Shown here: positions 26,896 through 35,347 of the stretch, one piece after another
Numbering within the stretch: position 1 is the stretch's first letter
Layout: every line of letters starts with the position of its first letter
NCBI GenBank assembly: GCA_963800215.1
Contig: CAWCZY010000014.1
Location: forward strand, 248,001 to 312,000
Direction of reading: 5' to 3'
DNA length: 64,000 nucleotides
DNA from: JAJPKK01 sp963800215
GTDB taxonomy: Bacteria > Pseudomonadota > Alphaproteobacteria > Rhizobiales > Xanthobacteraceae
The notes under the pieces: generated by a model
Told to the model about the DNA's origin: nothing
What the model saw: only the letters and a program-made list of their open reading frames with translations
The model's database searches: none
Program-made: the position numbers and the translations under genes

Positions 26896-27993
26896 TCATT
26901 TGAAGTGGTAGGTCGTTCCGAGGAAGGCCGTGCTTTCGATCGACGTATTCGGAGCAACGAAGGAGAACAGGCCGGCATTATGGTCGGTGCCGAACTTGTT
27001 ATACCAGTACCGGTAGCCGGCATACACTTCCCAGATGCCGGGCGCGGACCAAGCGAGCTTGCCCACGTCGAGCACGATGCGGTTTTCCGAGAATACTTCC
27101 GTCTTGGTTTCCGCGCTGCAGGGATTGTTGGGATTGTTGCCGCCCGTAACGCACCATCCTCCGGCCGCCAGGAGAGCCGTGACGTTGGCTTGCGAAAGGC
27201 CGGTTCCCTTCGGGAAGGTCACGCCCGTGAAGCTGTTCCAGGAGACCGGCCACGGCAGGAACGTAAGCGGTTCGATGGTGACCAGTTCCAGGCGCGGGGC
27301 CCATTTGTAGGATTGATCGCCGGTGAACGCGCAGAAATTCCCCTGACCGGGAATTCCGATGAAGGGAGTGTACAAGCCCAAAGCACCGGAAAAGCCGGGG
27401 CAGATGGCGTCCTGAGTGATATGGTGGTTTTCCTTCTGAGCATACGCCGCAAAATTCACCGTGCCGGGCAGGTTGAGGCCGAACACGACGCCGATGTCGT
27501 ACTGCTGTGCGGCGGGCGCGAGGAAGGTGTCCAAGGCGTTCCAGAAGCCACCATAACCCAGCGAGATATCCTTGGTGATGGAGTTGCTGAAGAAGCCCTT
27601 GCCCAGAAACGCGTTGCCGCTCAAGGTGTTGCGCACCAAGAAGTCCATTTCGTGAGCGCCTTCGGCGCCCGCCATCGACTGAATTGGGTCTTTTTTGCCG
27701 TATTGCTGATAGTTCATATCGATGAAGTTCGTGCCCCACTTGTTCACGTCGAAGTGGGTCATATCGAACTGGAACCTATTGTTATAGGTGTCGTCGGTGA
27801 TGCCCGGATTGGTAGCCCCGGGAAACCACGTGAAGCTGACGGAGTTGTCATTCACGAAGAAGAAGGAAGTCGGCGCCGGTGGCGGCGCTTTCGCGTATAG
27901 ATCGGCTGCGGAGGCCACTCCTACGGCGGAAACCGCAAAAGCGACGGAGACCGCCGCTGACTTTAGATAGGTTGCATAATCTCTGATCGACAT
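26896..27993 (-). CDS. Outer-membrane beta-barrel protein, possible channel
   Basis: This 365-aa exported protein starts with a signal peptide (AAVSVAFAVSAVGVASAADLYAKAPP), a leader style common in alphaproteobacterial porins. The mature part is rich in alternating aromatic and polar strands (SFTWFPGATNPG, NRFQFDMTHFDVNKWGTNF) and ends in a beta-strand with Phe near the C-terminus (TTYHFK). The VNKWGTNFIDM region recalls Tsx-like nucleoside channels, which would fit the purine gene cluster upstream, but this is a weak resemblance. GGGGGGA precedes ATG 27993. A longer frame to 28245 includes another hydrophobic stretch but lacks a ribosome-binding site. Confidence 0.65.
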   Translation of the reverse strand: MSIRDYATYLKSAAVSVAFAVSAVGVASAADLYAKAPPPAPTSFFFVNDNSVSFTWFPGATNPGITDDTYNNRFQFDMTHFDVNKWGTNFIDMNYQQYGKKDPIQSMAGAEGAHEMDFLVRNTLSGNAFLGKGFFSNSITKDISLGYGGFWNALDTFLAPAAQQYDIGVVFGLNLPGTVNFAAYAQKENHHITQDAICPGFSGALGLYTPFIGIPGQGNFCAFTGDQSYKWAPRLELVTIEPLTFLPWPVSWNSFTGVTFPKGTGLSQANVTALLAAGGWCVTGGNNPNNPCSAETKTEVFSENRIVLDVGKLAWSAPGIWEVYAGYRYWYNKFGTDHNAGLFSFVAPNTSIESTAFLGTTYHFK

Positions 27994-28448
27994 AGGTCCC
28001 CCCAGGGCCTGAGTGAGCGAACTGGTCTCACATGCGAACAGCATAAATCCGGCAGCCCCGGTGAGAAGCCCTAAAATTTTGCAGTTGTTGACACGTCCTC
28101 CACTACGATTGCGGATTTTCACGTCGATGATGTGCCTCCGAGAGGGGCTCGGGACCCGGCTCATAAACTCAATTAAGCGTCTGATTAAATGATGTTTTTC
28201 AAAAATGGATGCTGAATCTTTTTTACGGTTTGTTCGGGGTCGCATACCTACTAAATTTGCCCGCCTGAGACGTGCTCACGGCGTCCGCCGGACCTACACT
28301 TTCCGGCCGTTTGTGACAAAACCGCAACGCTTTTTAGGGGTCGGGACACACCGGCGGTGGGATCAAAGCCCCGGTGTGCAGGTGAGGATTGTCCCTGATT
28401 CTCCATTCAAGCCGCGATTCCACCGACTATATTTTAGGCAAGCACTGA
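27994..28448. other. Non-coding upstream region of the outer-membrane protein gene
   Basis: About 455 bases, AT-rich around 28060-28090 and 28165-28210, presumably hold the promoter of the minus-strand barrel gene. A 106-codon plus-strand frame starting at 28205 has an Arg/Pro-rich composition and no ribosome-binding site and was not accepted. Confidence 0.4.
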
Positions 28449-28724
28449 TCCCCCACCGTCGACGACCTCTCCGCGGCCTGCATCCTCTGCAGCAAGGCGC
28501 TGGTCGATCTGCCGCCTCGTCGTGACGATCTGTTCGCGGGGCTCCGCGGAGCGCTTCTTCGCCGCCCCGCCAGCATCGAGGCCCTGGCGCCCTGAGACTG
28601 TGCTGGTCGCCGGTAAGCCGCAGGAGACCGATCAGCTCTTCATCACTTGGCGCGGCTCGAGAGCGAGGGTCGGGCGCTGCTCTACGCCTCCCGCAAGCTC
28701 GCGGATCAAAGCTTTCGTGAATAA
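28449..28724 (+). pseudogene. Decayed plus-strand coding relic
   Basis: One frame reads as natural protein in two blocks, VDDLSAACILCSKALVDLPP...ASIEALAP-stop and HLARLESEGRALLYASRK...FRE-stop, separated by two stops. The last stop codon (28722-28724) is followed one base later by a strong plus-strand terminator. That layout suggests the 3' remains of a once-functional gene. No start codon or family could be recognised. Confidence 0.35.
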
Positions 28725-28725
28725 G

Positions 28726-28760
28726 CTCCCGGCCGGGTATCTCCCGGCCGGGAGTTTTGC
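28726..28760 (+). terminator. Rho-independent terminator
   Basis: A perfect 12-bp stem CTCCCGGCCGGG / CCCGGCCGGGAG with loop TATCT is followed by TTTTGC. It is oriented for plus-strand transcription and sits immediately after the stop codon of the decayed relic. No intact plus-strand gene precedes it. Confidence 0.75.
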
Positions 28761-28788
28761 ATGACGTCGCTTTGACGTCGCCTGGACG

Positions 28789-29025
28789 TCAGTGGGTTCG
28801 AGTACGCTGTGAGCGGCCTTGGTAGTACCCGTAATCATTCGGACCGAACGACGGCGCGCCCGCGCCGGGTTCCGCATACGACGGAAACCCGAACGCCGGC
28901 GAACTCGCGCCCGCGTAGGACGGATAGGGGTACGACGGCCCGGTCGTCTCGGCGGCCTGCGCAAAGGCCGAGGTTGCGCCGAGGAGGCCGATCGCGAGCG
29001 TCGACAGCAATAGGGTGGTTTTCAT
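28789..29025 (-). CDS. Small secreted protein with GPSYPYPSY motif
   Basis: This 78-aa protein has a clear signal peptide (TLLLSTLAIGLLGATSAFAQA) and a mature region rich in Pro, Ser, Tyr and Gly. The mature region starts GPSYPYPSYAG and contains SPAFGFPSYAEPG, a partial second copy of the FPSY element. GGAG lies upstream of ATG 29025. It shares the GPSYP-aromatic-PSY element with the small protein at 26453-26668. The function is unknown. Confidence 0.7.
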   Translation of the reverse strand: MKTTLLLSTLAIGLLGATSAFAQAAETTGPSYPYPSYAGASSPAFGFPSYAEPGAGAPSFGPNDYGYYQGRSQRTRTH

Positions 29026-29418
29026 CTTCTACTCCATCATGCCAATCGAGACGGGCCCGCATGAAAACGACCCGTCTCGCGGACGGCATGGAAGTGCCCG
29101 GCACGTCGTCACGCCGATCCGCTGGCCGCTACGTCGGCGCGCGAACGGGTGAGCGCCACTGCTGCCGCTTCAGTGCTGATATGCGGAGATCGTTGCTTGA
29201 ATTCTTGACGAACGACAGTATTAGCGCGCTCAGTTGCTGATTCACTAAGATAATTTGGCGTTTATACGTTGTTAACACACAAAACCGAGCGGTTTGTTCA
29301 AGCAATTCCAAACAAGATCGAGCAAGTCTGTTCAAATAAACCGCATGGCCAAAAAAAGCGCACGATGGTTTTGCTTCACTTTTATGCGAGCCGACAATGT
29401 GAGCATTTCGGCTCGCCA
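29026..29418. other. Non-coding region with AT-rich segment
   Basis: This 393-base gap lies between the start of the small secreted protein gene and the 3' end of the oxygenase gene. The inner part (29190-29370) is markedly AT-rich and contains inverted GCGGTTT (about 29289) and AAACCGC (about 29338). It is a likely promoter or regulator-binding region for the small-protein gene. No coding frame was accepted. Confidence 0.4.
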
Positions 29419-30441
29419 TCATGCCGGAGGGCGCGGAACTTCGGCCTCGCCGTGCTCGGCGAGCAGCGCGAGCAGACGCTTGCGCATGATCAGTCCGGGA
29501 CGATCGGACGGCATGTGCATCTCGAGCTTGCGTTCGAGATCGACGATGGCGTCGGGATCGGTCAATTCCAGGATCTCGCGGTCCTCAGCGATGATGGCGG
29601 CGTCCCAGTCGATCAATTCCTTGGTCGAGCAGTCCTCTTCGCGGTCGTTGCGGAACAGGACCTGGACCAGCTGGATGCTGCCGTCGTCGATCGGTGTCGC
29701 CGAGTTGAAGATGATGTGGCGCAGCCCGGACGGATATTCGATGTCGAGGGTCCGGCAGAACGGGATGAACCAGGCGTTGCGCATGTGCCGCGTGGTGATC
29801 GGGTCGGACGTGCCGGTGACGCGATGGGCTTCCGGCGGGTTCTTGATCGGGACGATGGTCTCGGCGCGGAAGCCGTAATCGGTCTCGACCAATTCGTACT
29901 TCTCCGGCTTGGGCTGGTCCTGTTGGCCGAAGGTGGCGCGGTGCACGAACGAGAAGTGCGAATTGTCGAACGAATTTTCCATCATGCGCAGCGCCCCCGT
30001 ATTCCAGCGGTCGTCGAACTGATGGATGCGGCGAAAGCCGGGCATGCGGTCTTCGGGGAGATCGGGGATCGGCAGCAGCGGGTCGTCGAGCGCGACCCAG
30101 GCATAACCGTAGCGCTCTTCGCAATGAAACGACTTGACCGCGACGTCGGGGATCGGCTGGCCCGGCGGGAATTGCGGGATCTTCACCAGCTTGCCGGTGC
30201 GGTCGTATTCCCAGCCGTGATAGCCGCAGATGATGTGGCCGTCCCTGCACCAGCCTTTCGACAGCTTTGCGGTGCGGTGACGGCAGCGGTCGCGCAAGGC
30301 GGCTGGCTCGCCGGCCTCGTCGAGGAACAGCATGATGTTCTCGCCGAGCAAAGTGAACGGGTGCGGCCCGGCCTCGAGCTTGTCGACCGGCAGCGTCGCG
30401 TACCAGAACCGGCGCAGGACTTTTTGCTTGGTACACAGCAT
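29419..30441 (-). CDS. Rieske-type aromatic ring-hydroxylating / N-demethylating oxygenase alpha subunit
   Basis: This 340-aa oxygenase has an N-terminal Rieske [2Fe-2S] domain with CRHRTAKLS (Cys-x-His) and CGYHGWEYD (Cys-x-x-His). The C-terminal catalytic domain holds the mononuclear iron site NSFDNSHFSFVH. Length and layout resemble one-component-oxygenase families such as vanillate O-demethylase and the caffeine N-demethylases, which need a separate reductase; none is encoded nearby. GGAGG lies 4 bases before ATG 30441. It sits 15 bases downstream of a purine/triazine-type deaminase gene on the same strand, so a nitrogen heterocycle substrate is plausible but unproven. Confidence 0.85.
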   Translation of the reverse strand: MLCTKQKVLRRFWYATLPVDKLEAGPHPFTLLGENIMLFLDEAGEPAALRDRCRHRTAKLSKGWCRDGHIICGYHGWEYDRTGKLVKIPQFPPGQPIPDVAVKSFHCEERYGYAWVALDDPLLPIPDLPEDRMPGFRRIHQFDDRWNTGALRMMENSFDNSHFSFVHRATFGQQDQPKPEKYELVETDYGFRAETIVPIKNPPEAHRVTGTSDPITTRHMRNAWFIPFCRTLDIEYPSGLRHIIFNSATPIDDGSIQLVQVLFRNDREEDCSTKELIDWDAAIIAEDREILELTDPDAIVDLERKLEMHMPSDRPGLIMRKRLLALLAEHGEAEVPRPPA

Positions 30442-30456
30442 GGTTCCTCCAAGAAG

Positions 30457-31818
30457 TCAGTGCACGAGGCGCTTCACTACGCGCGCCGCATCGCGCCGCA
30501 ATTGTTCGAGATCGAAGCCCGGGATCGCGCCGTCCTCGACCACGATCCGGCCGCCGACCATGAGCATCTTGAGATCGGCGGTGCCGGCGCCGGCCACCGG
30601 CCCGATCAGGGGATCGTGGAGGCCGAAATAGCGCGGGCTGGCGAGATCGAAGATCGCGAGGTCGGCGAGTTTGCCGGGCGCCAGCACCCCGATGTCGGGA
30701 AAGCCGAGCACGCGGGCGCCGTTGACGGTCGCCCACCGCACCACGTCCTCCACCGTTGCCGCCGCGGCGCCCTTGACGGCGCGGTGGGTATGCCAGGCGC
30801 TATGCATCTCGCTGATCATGTCGGCGGACTCGTTGGAGGCGGCGCCGTCGACCGCAAGGGACACCGCGCCGCCCGCCGCCGCCATCACGTCGGCCGGCGC
30901 GACGCCGGAGCCGAGCCGGCAATTCGACTGCGGGCAGTGCGCCATGCCGGTGCCGGTCTCGACGAGGAGGCGCATCTCCTCCGCGTCGATGTGGACGAGA
31001 TGGGCGAACCACACGTCCGGCCCCAGCCAGTCATGCTCGGCAATCCAGTGGATCGGGCGCTTGCCAAAGGTCGCGAGGCAGTAGTCCACGTAATCGGCGG
31101 TTTCCGACATGTGGCTGTGCAGACGCAGGCCGAGGCCGCGAGCGGCGGCGGCGATGACCTTCAATTCATGGGGTGCCACCGACCAGGGCGGCGTGGTCGG
31201 CGCGAAGGCGACCCGGCGCATGCTGGCGGGGGAGGGATCGTGATAGCGCTGCGCGCAGGCCTCGACCGACTTGATCATGGCGTCGAGCGGCTCGGTCGGC
31301 ACCGGCTTGAAGCCGGGCGCGTCGAAGGTGCGGAACACCGTCCCGCCGCCGCGGCAGAACACGAGGCGCAGTCCGAGATCGCGCGCCGCTTCGAAGATCA
31401 CGTCGGCGGGGTCGAACCGGTAGGCGTCGGAAAACATGTAGTGGTGATCGGCCGCCGTGGTGGTGCCGGACAGCAGCAGTTCGACCAGGCCGATCCTCGC
31501 CGCGATGTAGAGTTCCTCCTCACCGATCTCGCTCCAATAGGCGTGCGGCACCGCGCGCAGCCAGCCCATCAGGGGCAGGTTGATGCCGCCGCGGACACCC
31601 TTGAGGACGCTCTGGAACAGGTGGTGATGGGTGGAAACGAGGCCGGGATAGATCACGCATCCGGACGCATCGACGATCCGTTCGCCGGGCTCGGCAGTCA
31701 ATTCGCCGATCGCCGCGATGCGCCCGTGGGCGACCCGGATCGACCCGTGCGCGCGCATGGCCTCGCCCGGGAGACCGGTGAATATCCCATCCGCGCCGTG
31801 GATCAGCGTCGAGGTCAT
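30457..31818 (-). CDS. Amidohydrolase of the TrzA/AtzB/8-oxoguanine deaminase group
   Basis: This 453-aa metal-dependent hydrolase is of the ATZ/TRZ subgroup, which removes amino groups from purines, pterins or triazines. The metal-binding motifs are all present: VSTHHHLFQS, HSHMSETADY, HLVHIDAEE and the conserved Asp in AVDGAASNES. Composite-domain beta-sandwich strands flank the barrel, with a typical C-terminal APGKLADLAIFDL. The conserved GGGTVFRTFDAPGF region and length are like 8-oxoguanine deaminases. It is translationally coupled (ATGA) to a preceding relic of an ABC transporter and is followed by the Rieske oxygenase gene. Confidence 0.85.
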   Translation of the reverse strand: MTSTLIHGADGIFTGLPGEAMRAHGSIRVAHGRIAAIGELTAEPGERIVDASGCVIYPGLVSTHHHLFQSVLKGVRGGINLPLMGWLRAVPHAYWSEIGEEELYIAARIGLVELLLSGTTTAADHHYMFSDAYRFDPADVIFEAARDLGLRLVFCRGGGTVFRTFDAPGFKPVPTEPLDAMIKSVEACAQRYHDPSPASMRRVAFAPTTPPWSVAPHELKVIAAAARGLGLRLHSHMSETADYVDYCLATFGKRPIHWIAEHDWLGPDVWFAHLVHIDAEEMRLLVETGTGMAHCPQSNCRLGSGVAPADVMAAAGGAVSLAVDGAASNESADMISEMHSAWHTHRAVKGAAAATVEDVVRWATVNGARVLGFPDIGVLAPGKLADLAIFDLASPRYFGLHDPLIGPVAGAGTADLKMLMVGGRIVVEDGAIPGFDLEQLRRDAARVVKRLVH

Positions 31819-32081
31819 GAGTCCGCTCCGATCTCGCTTTCATGCCATTGTCCGAGCGCGAGCTTGGACAGCGCGATCATGAATACGAACAGGGCGACCC
31901 CGGCAAGGGTGATGAGGAACAGCGCCGGGAACCGGCGCCCACCAGCGCTTCGCAGCCGGCCCTGCCACCACAGAACGCGGCCGTCCGACGGCGCGATCAG
32001 GTTTGCCATCAGCTTGAGGAGCGTGCTCTTGCCGCTGCTGGACGCCCGATCCAGTGCCTCAGATCGAGACACCCGCTTCAT
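31815..32081 (-). pseudogene. Fused relic of an ABC transporter (ATPase N-terminus joined to permease C-terminus)
   Basis: The frame reads SSSGKSTLLKLMANLIAPSD, an ABC ATPase Walker A region as in NitT/TauT-type ATPases. It passes almost directly into a hydrophobic stretch FLITLAGVALFVFMIALSK, then LALGQWHES, which resembles the C-terminal end of TauC/SsuC-type permeases. Everything between is missing, so an internal deletion has probably joined the two genes. Its stop overlaps the amidohydrolase start (ATGA). This suggests the ancestral operon was ATPase, permease, deaminase, and that this importer was lost. Confidence 0.6.
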
Positions 32082-32093
32082 CCGGCGGCATAA

Positions 32094-32121
32094 GAAAAAA
32101 GGCGCGGGCCGGAACCGCGCC
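32094..32121 (-). terminator. Rho-independent terminator of the NCS2 permease gene
   Basis: On the minus strand a GGCGCGG / CCGCGCC stem with a 7-base loop is followed by TTTTTTC. It lies about 20 bases beyond the permease stop codon and separates that transcript from the relic and the deaminase-oxygenase genes. Confidence 0.8.
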
Positions 32122-32142
32122 TGACGTTTGTCGATCCGGGCC

Positions 32143-33730
32143 TCACTCCGCCGGGGCCGGATGCCCCATGGGCTTCGGCGCCGGCATCTCGATCGAGACC
32201 ATCTGCGGATACCGGCTGAGACCATAGATGAACGCCGCGACGATCAGGTAGGCGACCGCCACCGTCGGCGTGACCGCGAGCCCGATCGCCTCTCCGTGCA
32301 TGAACCCGAAGAAGGTCAGTACCGCGCCCGCCAGCGCAAATGCCGAAGCCGCCAGGAACTTGCGGTCGATCACCAGCGAGGCGATGGCACCGAGCACCAG
32401 GCCGGTCAGGATCGAGCCGCCGCCCATCACCTGCAGGCCCTGGTAAAGCACGCCCTGGCCGATGAGCTTGTCGAACCCGACGGCGGCCGCGTTGGTGCCG
32501 GCGGCGCCGAGAGCGCCGTCCATCAGCGTCTTGCACCACGCCGCGAGATGCGGGGTGAGGGCAAGGATGATCGCCGGCGCATGGGACGTGGGCGTTGTCT
32601 GGAACGCCTGGGCGCCGATGAGCATGCCGATGTAGAGCAGGATCGGCGAGATCGCGACCACCGGCACCAGGGCCAGCAGCACGGCGATGATCCCGAACCA
32701 GGCCAGGATGATCACCATCAGGCCGGTGGCGGCAGAATAGCCGATGCGGCCGCCCATCGCCTTCCAGCCGGGATGGCCGATATAGACCGCGTTGATGTAG
32801 GGGTTGCCCATCAGGCAGCCGATCAGGCTGACGACGCCGTCAGCGGTCAGGACGCGGGTGGTCGGGTAGGGGTCGCCCGCCGCTTCCGCGCTCTCGACGT
32901 TGTCCATGGCCTCGACGAGATCGTAGATGCCGAACGGTACAGCGGTCACCAGGATGACGCCGAGGTACTCGAAGCCTGAGAATATCATGTCGGCGGCGGG
33001 CAGCGGCACCGAGAAGCCGAAGCCCGATACCGCTTTTGAGAGCCCGTCGAGGCTGAGGCCGCCGTAATTGAGGCCGAACAGGTTCGAGCCCCACGCGATT
33101 ATCATGCCGACGATGATAGCGACGAGACCGGCGGGGATGCCCTTGGGATATTTCACGCCCCCGAACCAGCTCACCACGATGATGGCGAAGCAGGTGAGGC
33201 CGATGACCGGCGTCATGAACATATCGAGCGCCGGCCGCATCGCGATGAAGGTTATCGATACGCCGGCCAGCGTACCGAGCAGGGCGGCGCGCGGCGTGAC
33301 CCTGCGGATGAAGGGCGCGATGAAGCCGCCGATCATCAGGATGAAGCTTTGGAAGAACACCCAGACGAGGCCGGCCTGCCACCCCTTCACCGGGTCGCCT
33401 GTCTTGAGCGCGATCGGCAGCATGATCACGAAGGTGACGATGAACATGTGCGGGACGCTGATGCCCGAAGGCAGCGCGCAAACGTCGCTGCGCCCGGTCG
33501 TGCTTGGCGAGCCGGTAGGCGAGCCACGCGTAATACATCGTGCTGAGGAACATCATCAGCCCGACCGCTGGCAGGATGCGCCCGAACACCAGCGCATCCG
33601 GCATCTTCAGAACGAAGCGCAGCAATGCCGTCAGCGTCAGCATGTTGACGAGGATGTTGGTGCCAAAACCGAAGAAAGCGTTCCAATCGCCGGGCGTCCA
33701 TAACGTCGGGCGATAAGTCGTATCCGCCAT
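32143..33730 (-). CDS. NCS2-family purine/pyrimidine permease, frameshifted
   Basis: This polytopic permease of about 528 aa in its repaired form belongs to the xanthine/uracil/ascorbate (NCS2) group. The first frame starts MADTTYRPTLWTPGDWNAFF and covers the first helices. The second resumes at SDVCALPSGISVPHMFI and carries the rest: AAFIRRVTPR-type loops, FEYLGVILVTAVPFGIYD with the substrate-site Glu, and GYSAATGLM. The switch is at about 33494; removing one base of the CCC run (33493-33495) joins the frames. AGGAGG precedes ATG 33730. The relatives with this long form import hypoxanthine, guanine or xanthine-like bases, which agrees with the deaminase downstream. Confidence 0.8.
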
Positions 33731-34252
33731 AGCGTCCTCCTGTGACGACCTAGATCAAGAAACTGGTCCTGACGGACGCGGATGAGTTTTCGAGTCGCCT
33801 GCACGAGGACACGACATCCGTTACCGAGCAGGGGGTTCTGAGAGGGGATTCCGGCAGGCCCGACAAATAGGTTCCATCAGGCGACCGCCGAACGCTCACG
33901 CGTCCAGGCCGGCATTCCCCGACACCGATGAAGTCTCCTTTTCGGCCCCGTCCGCCCGTCACGCTGCATCCCGGCCGTGCGATCGATCTCGGGGGGTCGA
34001 AGGATCGCGGCAACGTGATCAGGCAAAACGCTCGCAAGGAGCGTGCCATTTCGAAGGTATTTCATCCGATCGCGAAACTCGGACTTGAGCCGGAGAAACC
34101 GCGGCGAATGTCTCGATGACGCAAATCCGAAACGTCAGCCCCCGTGACCGAAATATGACGAGGGCGATCAAATCTCGATCAACCCATGTACGAATTCTGT
34201 GCAGAAAAGCGGCGCGGCCCGCGCCGCGCTGAGAGCGCTATCGCTTCGGCTA
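33731..34252. other. Non-coding region upstream of the NCS2 permease gene
   Basis: About 520 bases separate the permease start from a palindromic repeat next to the hydrolase gene. Short frames here are Arg/Pro-rich shadows without ribosome-binding sites. No recognisable riboswitch or hairpin was found. The stretch at 34100-34200 is relatively AT-rich. Confidence 0.4.
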
Positions 34253-34297
34253 AGCATGATCTTGTCCGAAAAGTCTGCAACTTTTCGGGATCATGCT
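34253..34297. repeat. Palindromic repeat, copy 1 (AGCATGATC ... GATCATGCT)
   Basis: This is a nested inverted repeat: an outer AGCATGATC / GATCATGCT arm and an inner CCGAAAAGT / ACTTTTCGG stem around loop CTGCA. The 33 bases at 34264-34296 recur with two mismatches at 34995-35027, on the other side of the hydrolase gene. It ends immediately before the hydrolase stop codon. Elements of this type are dispersed in Bradyrhizobium relatives. Confidence 0.7.
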
Positions 34298-34975
34298 CTA
34301 TGCAGCCACCGCCATCGCGGAAAGCAGCGATTGCGAGGAGGCCACCGATCCGAAGATGCCGCCCTGCGCCTTGATCATCGCCAATCCCATTTCGTGGAAT
34401 TGGGGGAAGTAGGAGGCGCAGCAGTCCGACAGCACGATGCAGCGGTAGCCGCGGTCATTGGCTTCGCGCACGGTGGTGTTGACGCATACCTCGGTGGTGA
34501 CGCCGCACACCAGCAGAGTATCGATGCCGCGATTGCGCAGCATGAGGTCGAGATCGGTTTGATAGAATGCGCCCTTGCCGGGCTTGTCGATTACCGGCTC
34601 GTCTTTGCCCGGATAGAGTTCAGGGATGATGTCGTGACCGGGCTCGCCGCGGACCAGGATGCGTCCCATCGGTCCCGGCGCGCCGATCCGCATCGCAGGG
34701 TCGCCGCGGTCCACCTTATGCGGGGGCGCGTCGGTAAGGTCGGGCCGATGGCCTTCCCTGGTATGAATGACGAGCATGCCGAGGCCGCGTGCCGCCGCCA
34801 GCACATTCTTGCAGGGACCGACGGCGGCCTTGAGCCGGGAGACGTCATTGCCGAGCGCCGCGCCGAATCCGCCGGGCTCGAGGAAATCGCGCTGCATATC
34901 GATGATGACGAGCGCGCTGCGGTCGAGATGAATGTCGAGGGCGGCGGGTTCGGCGAACAAGTGGATGCGAGACAT
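34298..34975 (-). CDS. Isochorismatase-fold cysteine hydrolase
   Basis: This 225-aa hydrolase has Asp26 (VIIDMQRDF), Lys131 (VIDKPGKGAF) and Cys164 (TTEVCVNTT) as the probable catalytic triad. It is a clear paralogue of the biuret-hydrolase-like protein at 23198-23875, sharing HTREGHRPDL, GRILVRGEPG, NDRGY and KAQGG-type blocks. It lacks the CGKGGY region of that enzyme (here LEPGGFG), so substrate preference probably differs; ureidoacrylate-, biuret- or N-carbamoyl-type amides are candidates. GGGAG lies before ATG 34975. The gene is bracketed by two copies of a 33-bp repeat. Confidence 0.85.
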   Translation of the reverse strand: MSRIHLFAEPAALDIHLDRSALVIIDMQRDFLEPGGFGAALGNDVSRLKAAVGPCKNVLAAARGLGMLVIHTREGHRPDLTDAPPHKVDRGDPAMRIGAPGPMGRILVRGEPGHDIIPELYPGKDEPVIDKPGKGAFYQTDLDLMLRNRGIDTLLVCGVTTEVCVNTTVREANDRGYRCIVLSDCCASYFPQFHEMGLAMIKAQGGIFGSVASSQSLLSAMAVAA

Positions 34976-34994
34976 GCAGCACTCCCGTTGTCTG

Positions 34995-35027
34995 GTCCAA
35001 AAAGTCTGCGACTTTTCGGGATCATGC
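34995..35027. repeat. Palindromic repeat, copy 2
   Basis: This repeats the inner stem and right arm of copy 1 (AAAAGTCTGC / GACTTTTCGGGATCATGC), matching 31 of 33 bases in direct orientation. It lies 20 bases upstream of the hydrolase start codon, so the hydrolase gene is almost exactly framed by the two copies. Confidence 0.7.
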
Positions 35028-35300
35028 GCCCGCGATCTCCCGGAGATTTTATTCCCACGCCTTGGGATTGACCGAGCCGCGGCTGGGCGCTTCGCGAGCC
35101 GTGGTTTCGCAAAAACCGTGCCATCCAAAGATCATCCAAGCATATCGTCGGGCGCCGTTTGGGCAAAGACCGGCACGGCATCCCGTCGGCATCCCGCCGC
35201 TCCTTGCCGCCCCTTGCCAGGGGTGCCGGAAAGCCGCATCTTCGCCGCCGGAATTTCCGGTCGCCGCGGTGGACGCGGAACCGGCCGACGGCGATCGCCC

Positions 35301-35336
35301 GCAAGACGGCGACGAAAGGCAAGACGGTGACGAAGG
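35301..35336 (+). repeat. Tandem 18-bp duplication before a start codon
   Basis: Two adjacent copies of GCAAGACGGYGACGAARG differ at two positions. They are followed by GGGGAGG and then the ATG of the cupin-like gene. The unit keeps the upstream reading frame open. Confidence 0.6.
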
Positions 35337-35347
35337 GGAGGAACTTC

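Larger units (their letters stand above)
34976..35347. other. Non-coding region between divergent genes
   Basis: This 372-base gap holds the second copy of the 33-bp repeat (34995-35027) and, at its right end, a tandem 18-bp duplication and the ribosome-binding site of the cupin-like gene. A frame that extends the cupin-like protein upstream to 35159 is Arg-rich and unlike a signal peptide. Confidence 0.4.

Noticed and set aside
33750..34049. A 99-codon minus-strand frame upstream of the NCS2 permease
   Set aside because: Its composition is Arg/Ser/Pro-rich without domain features, and no ribosome-binding site precedes it.
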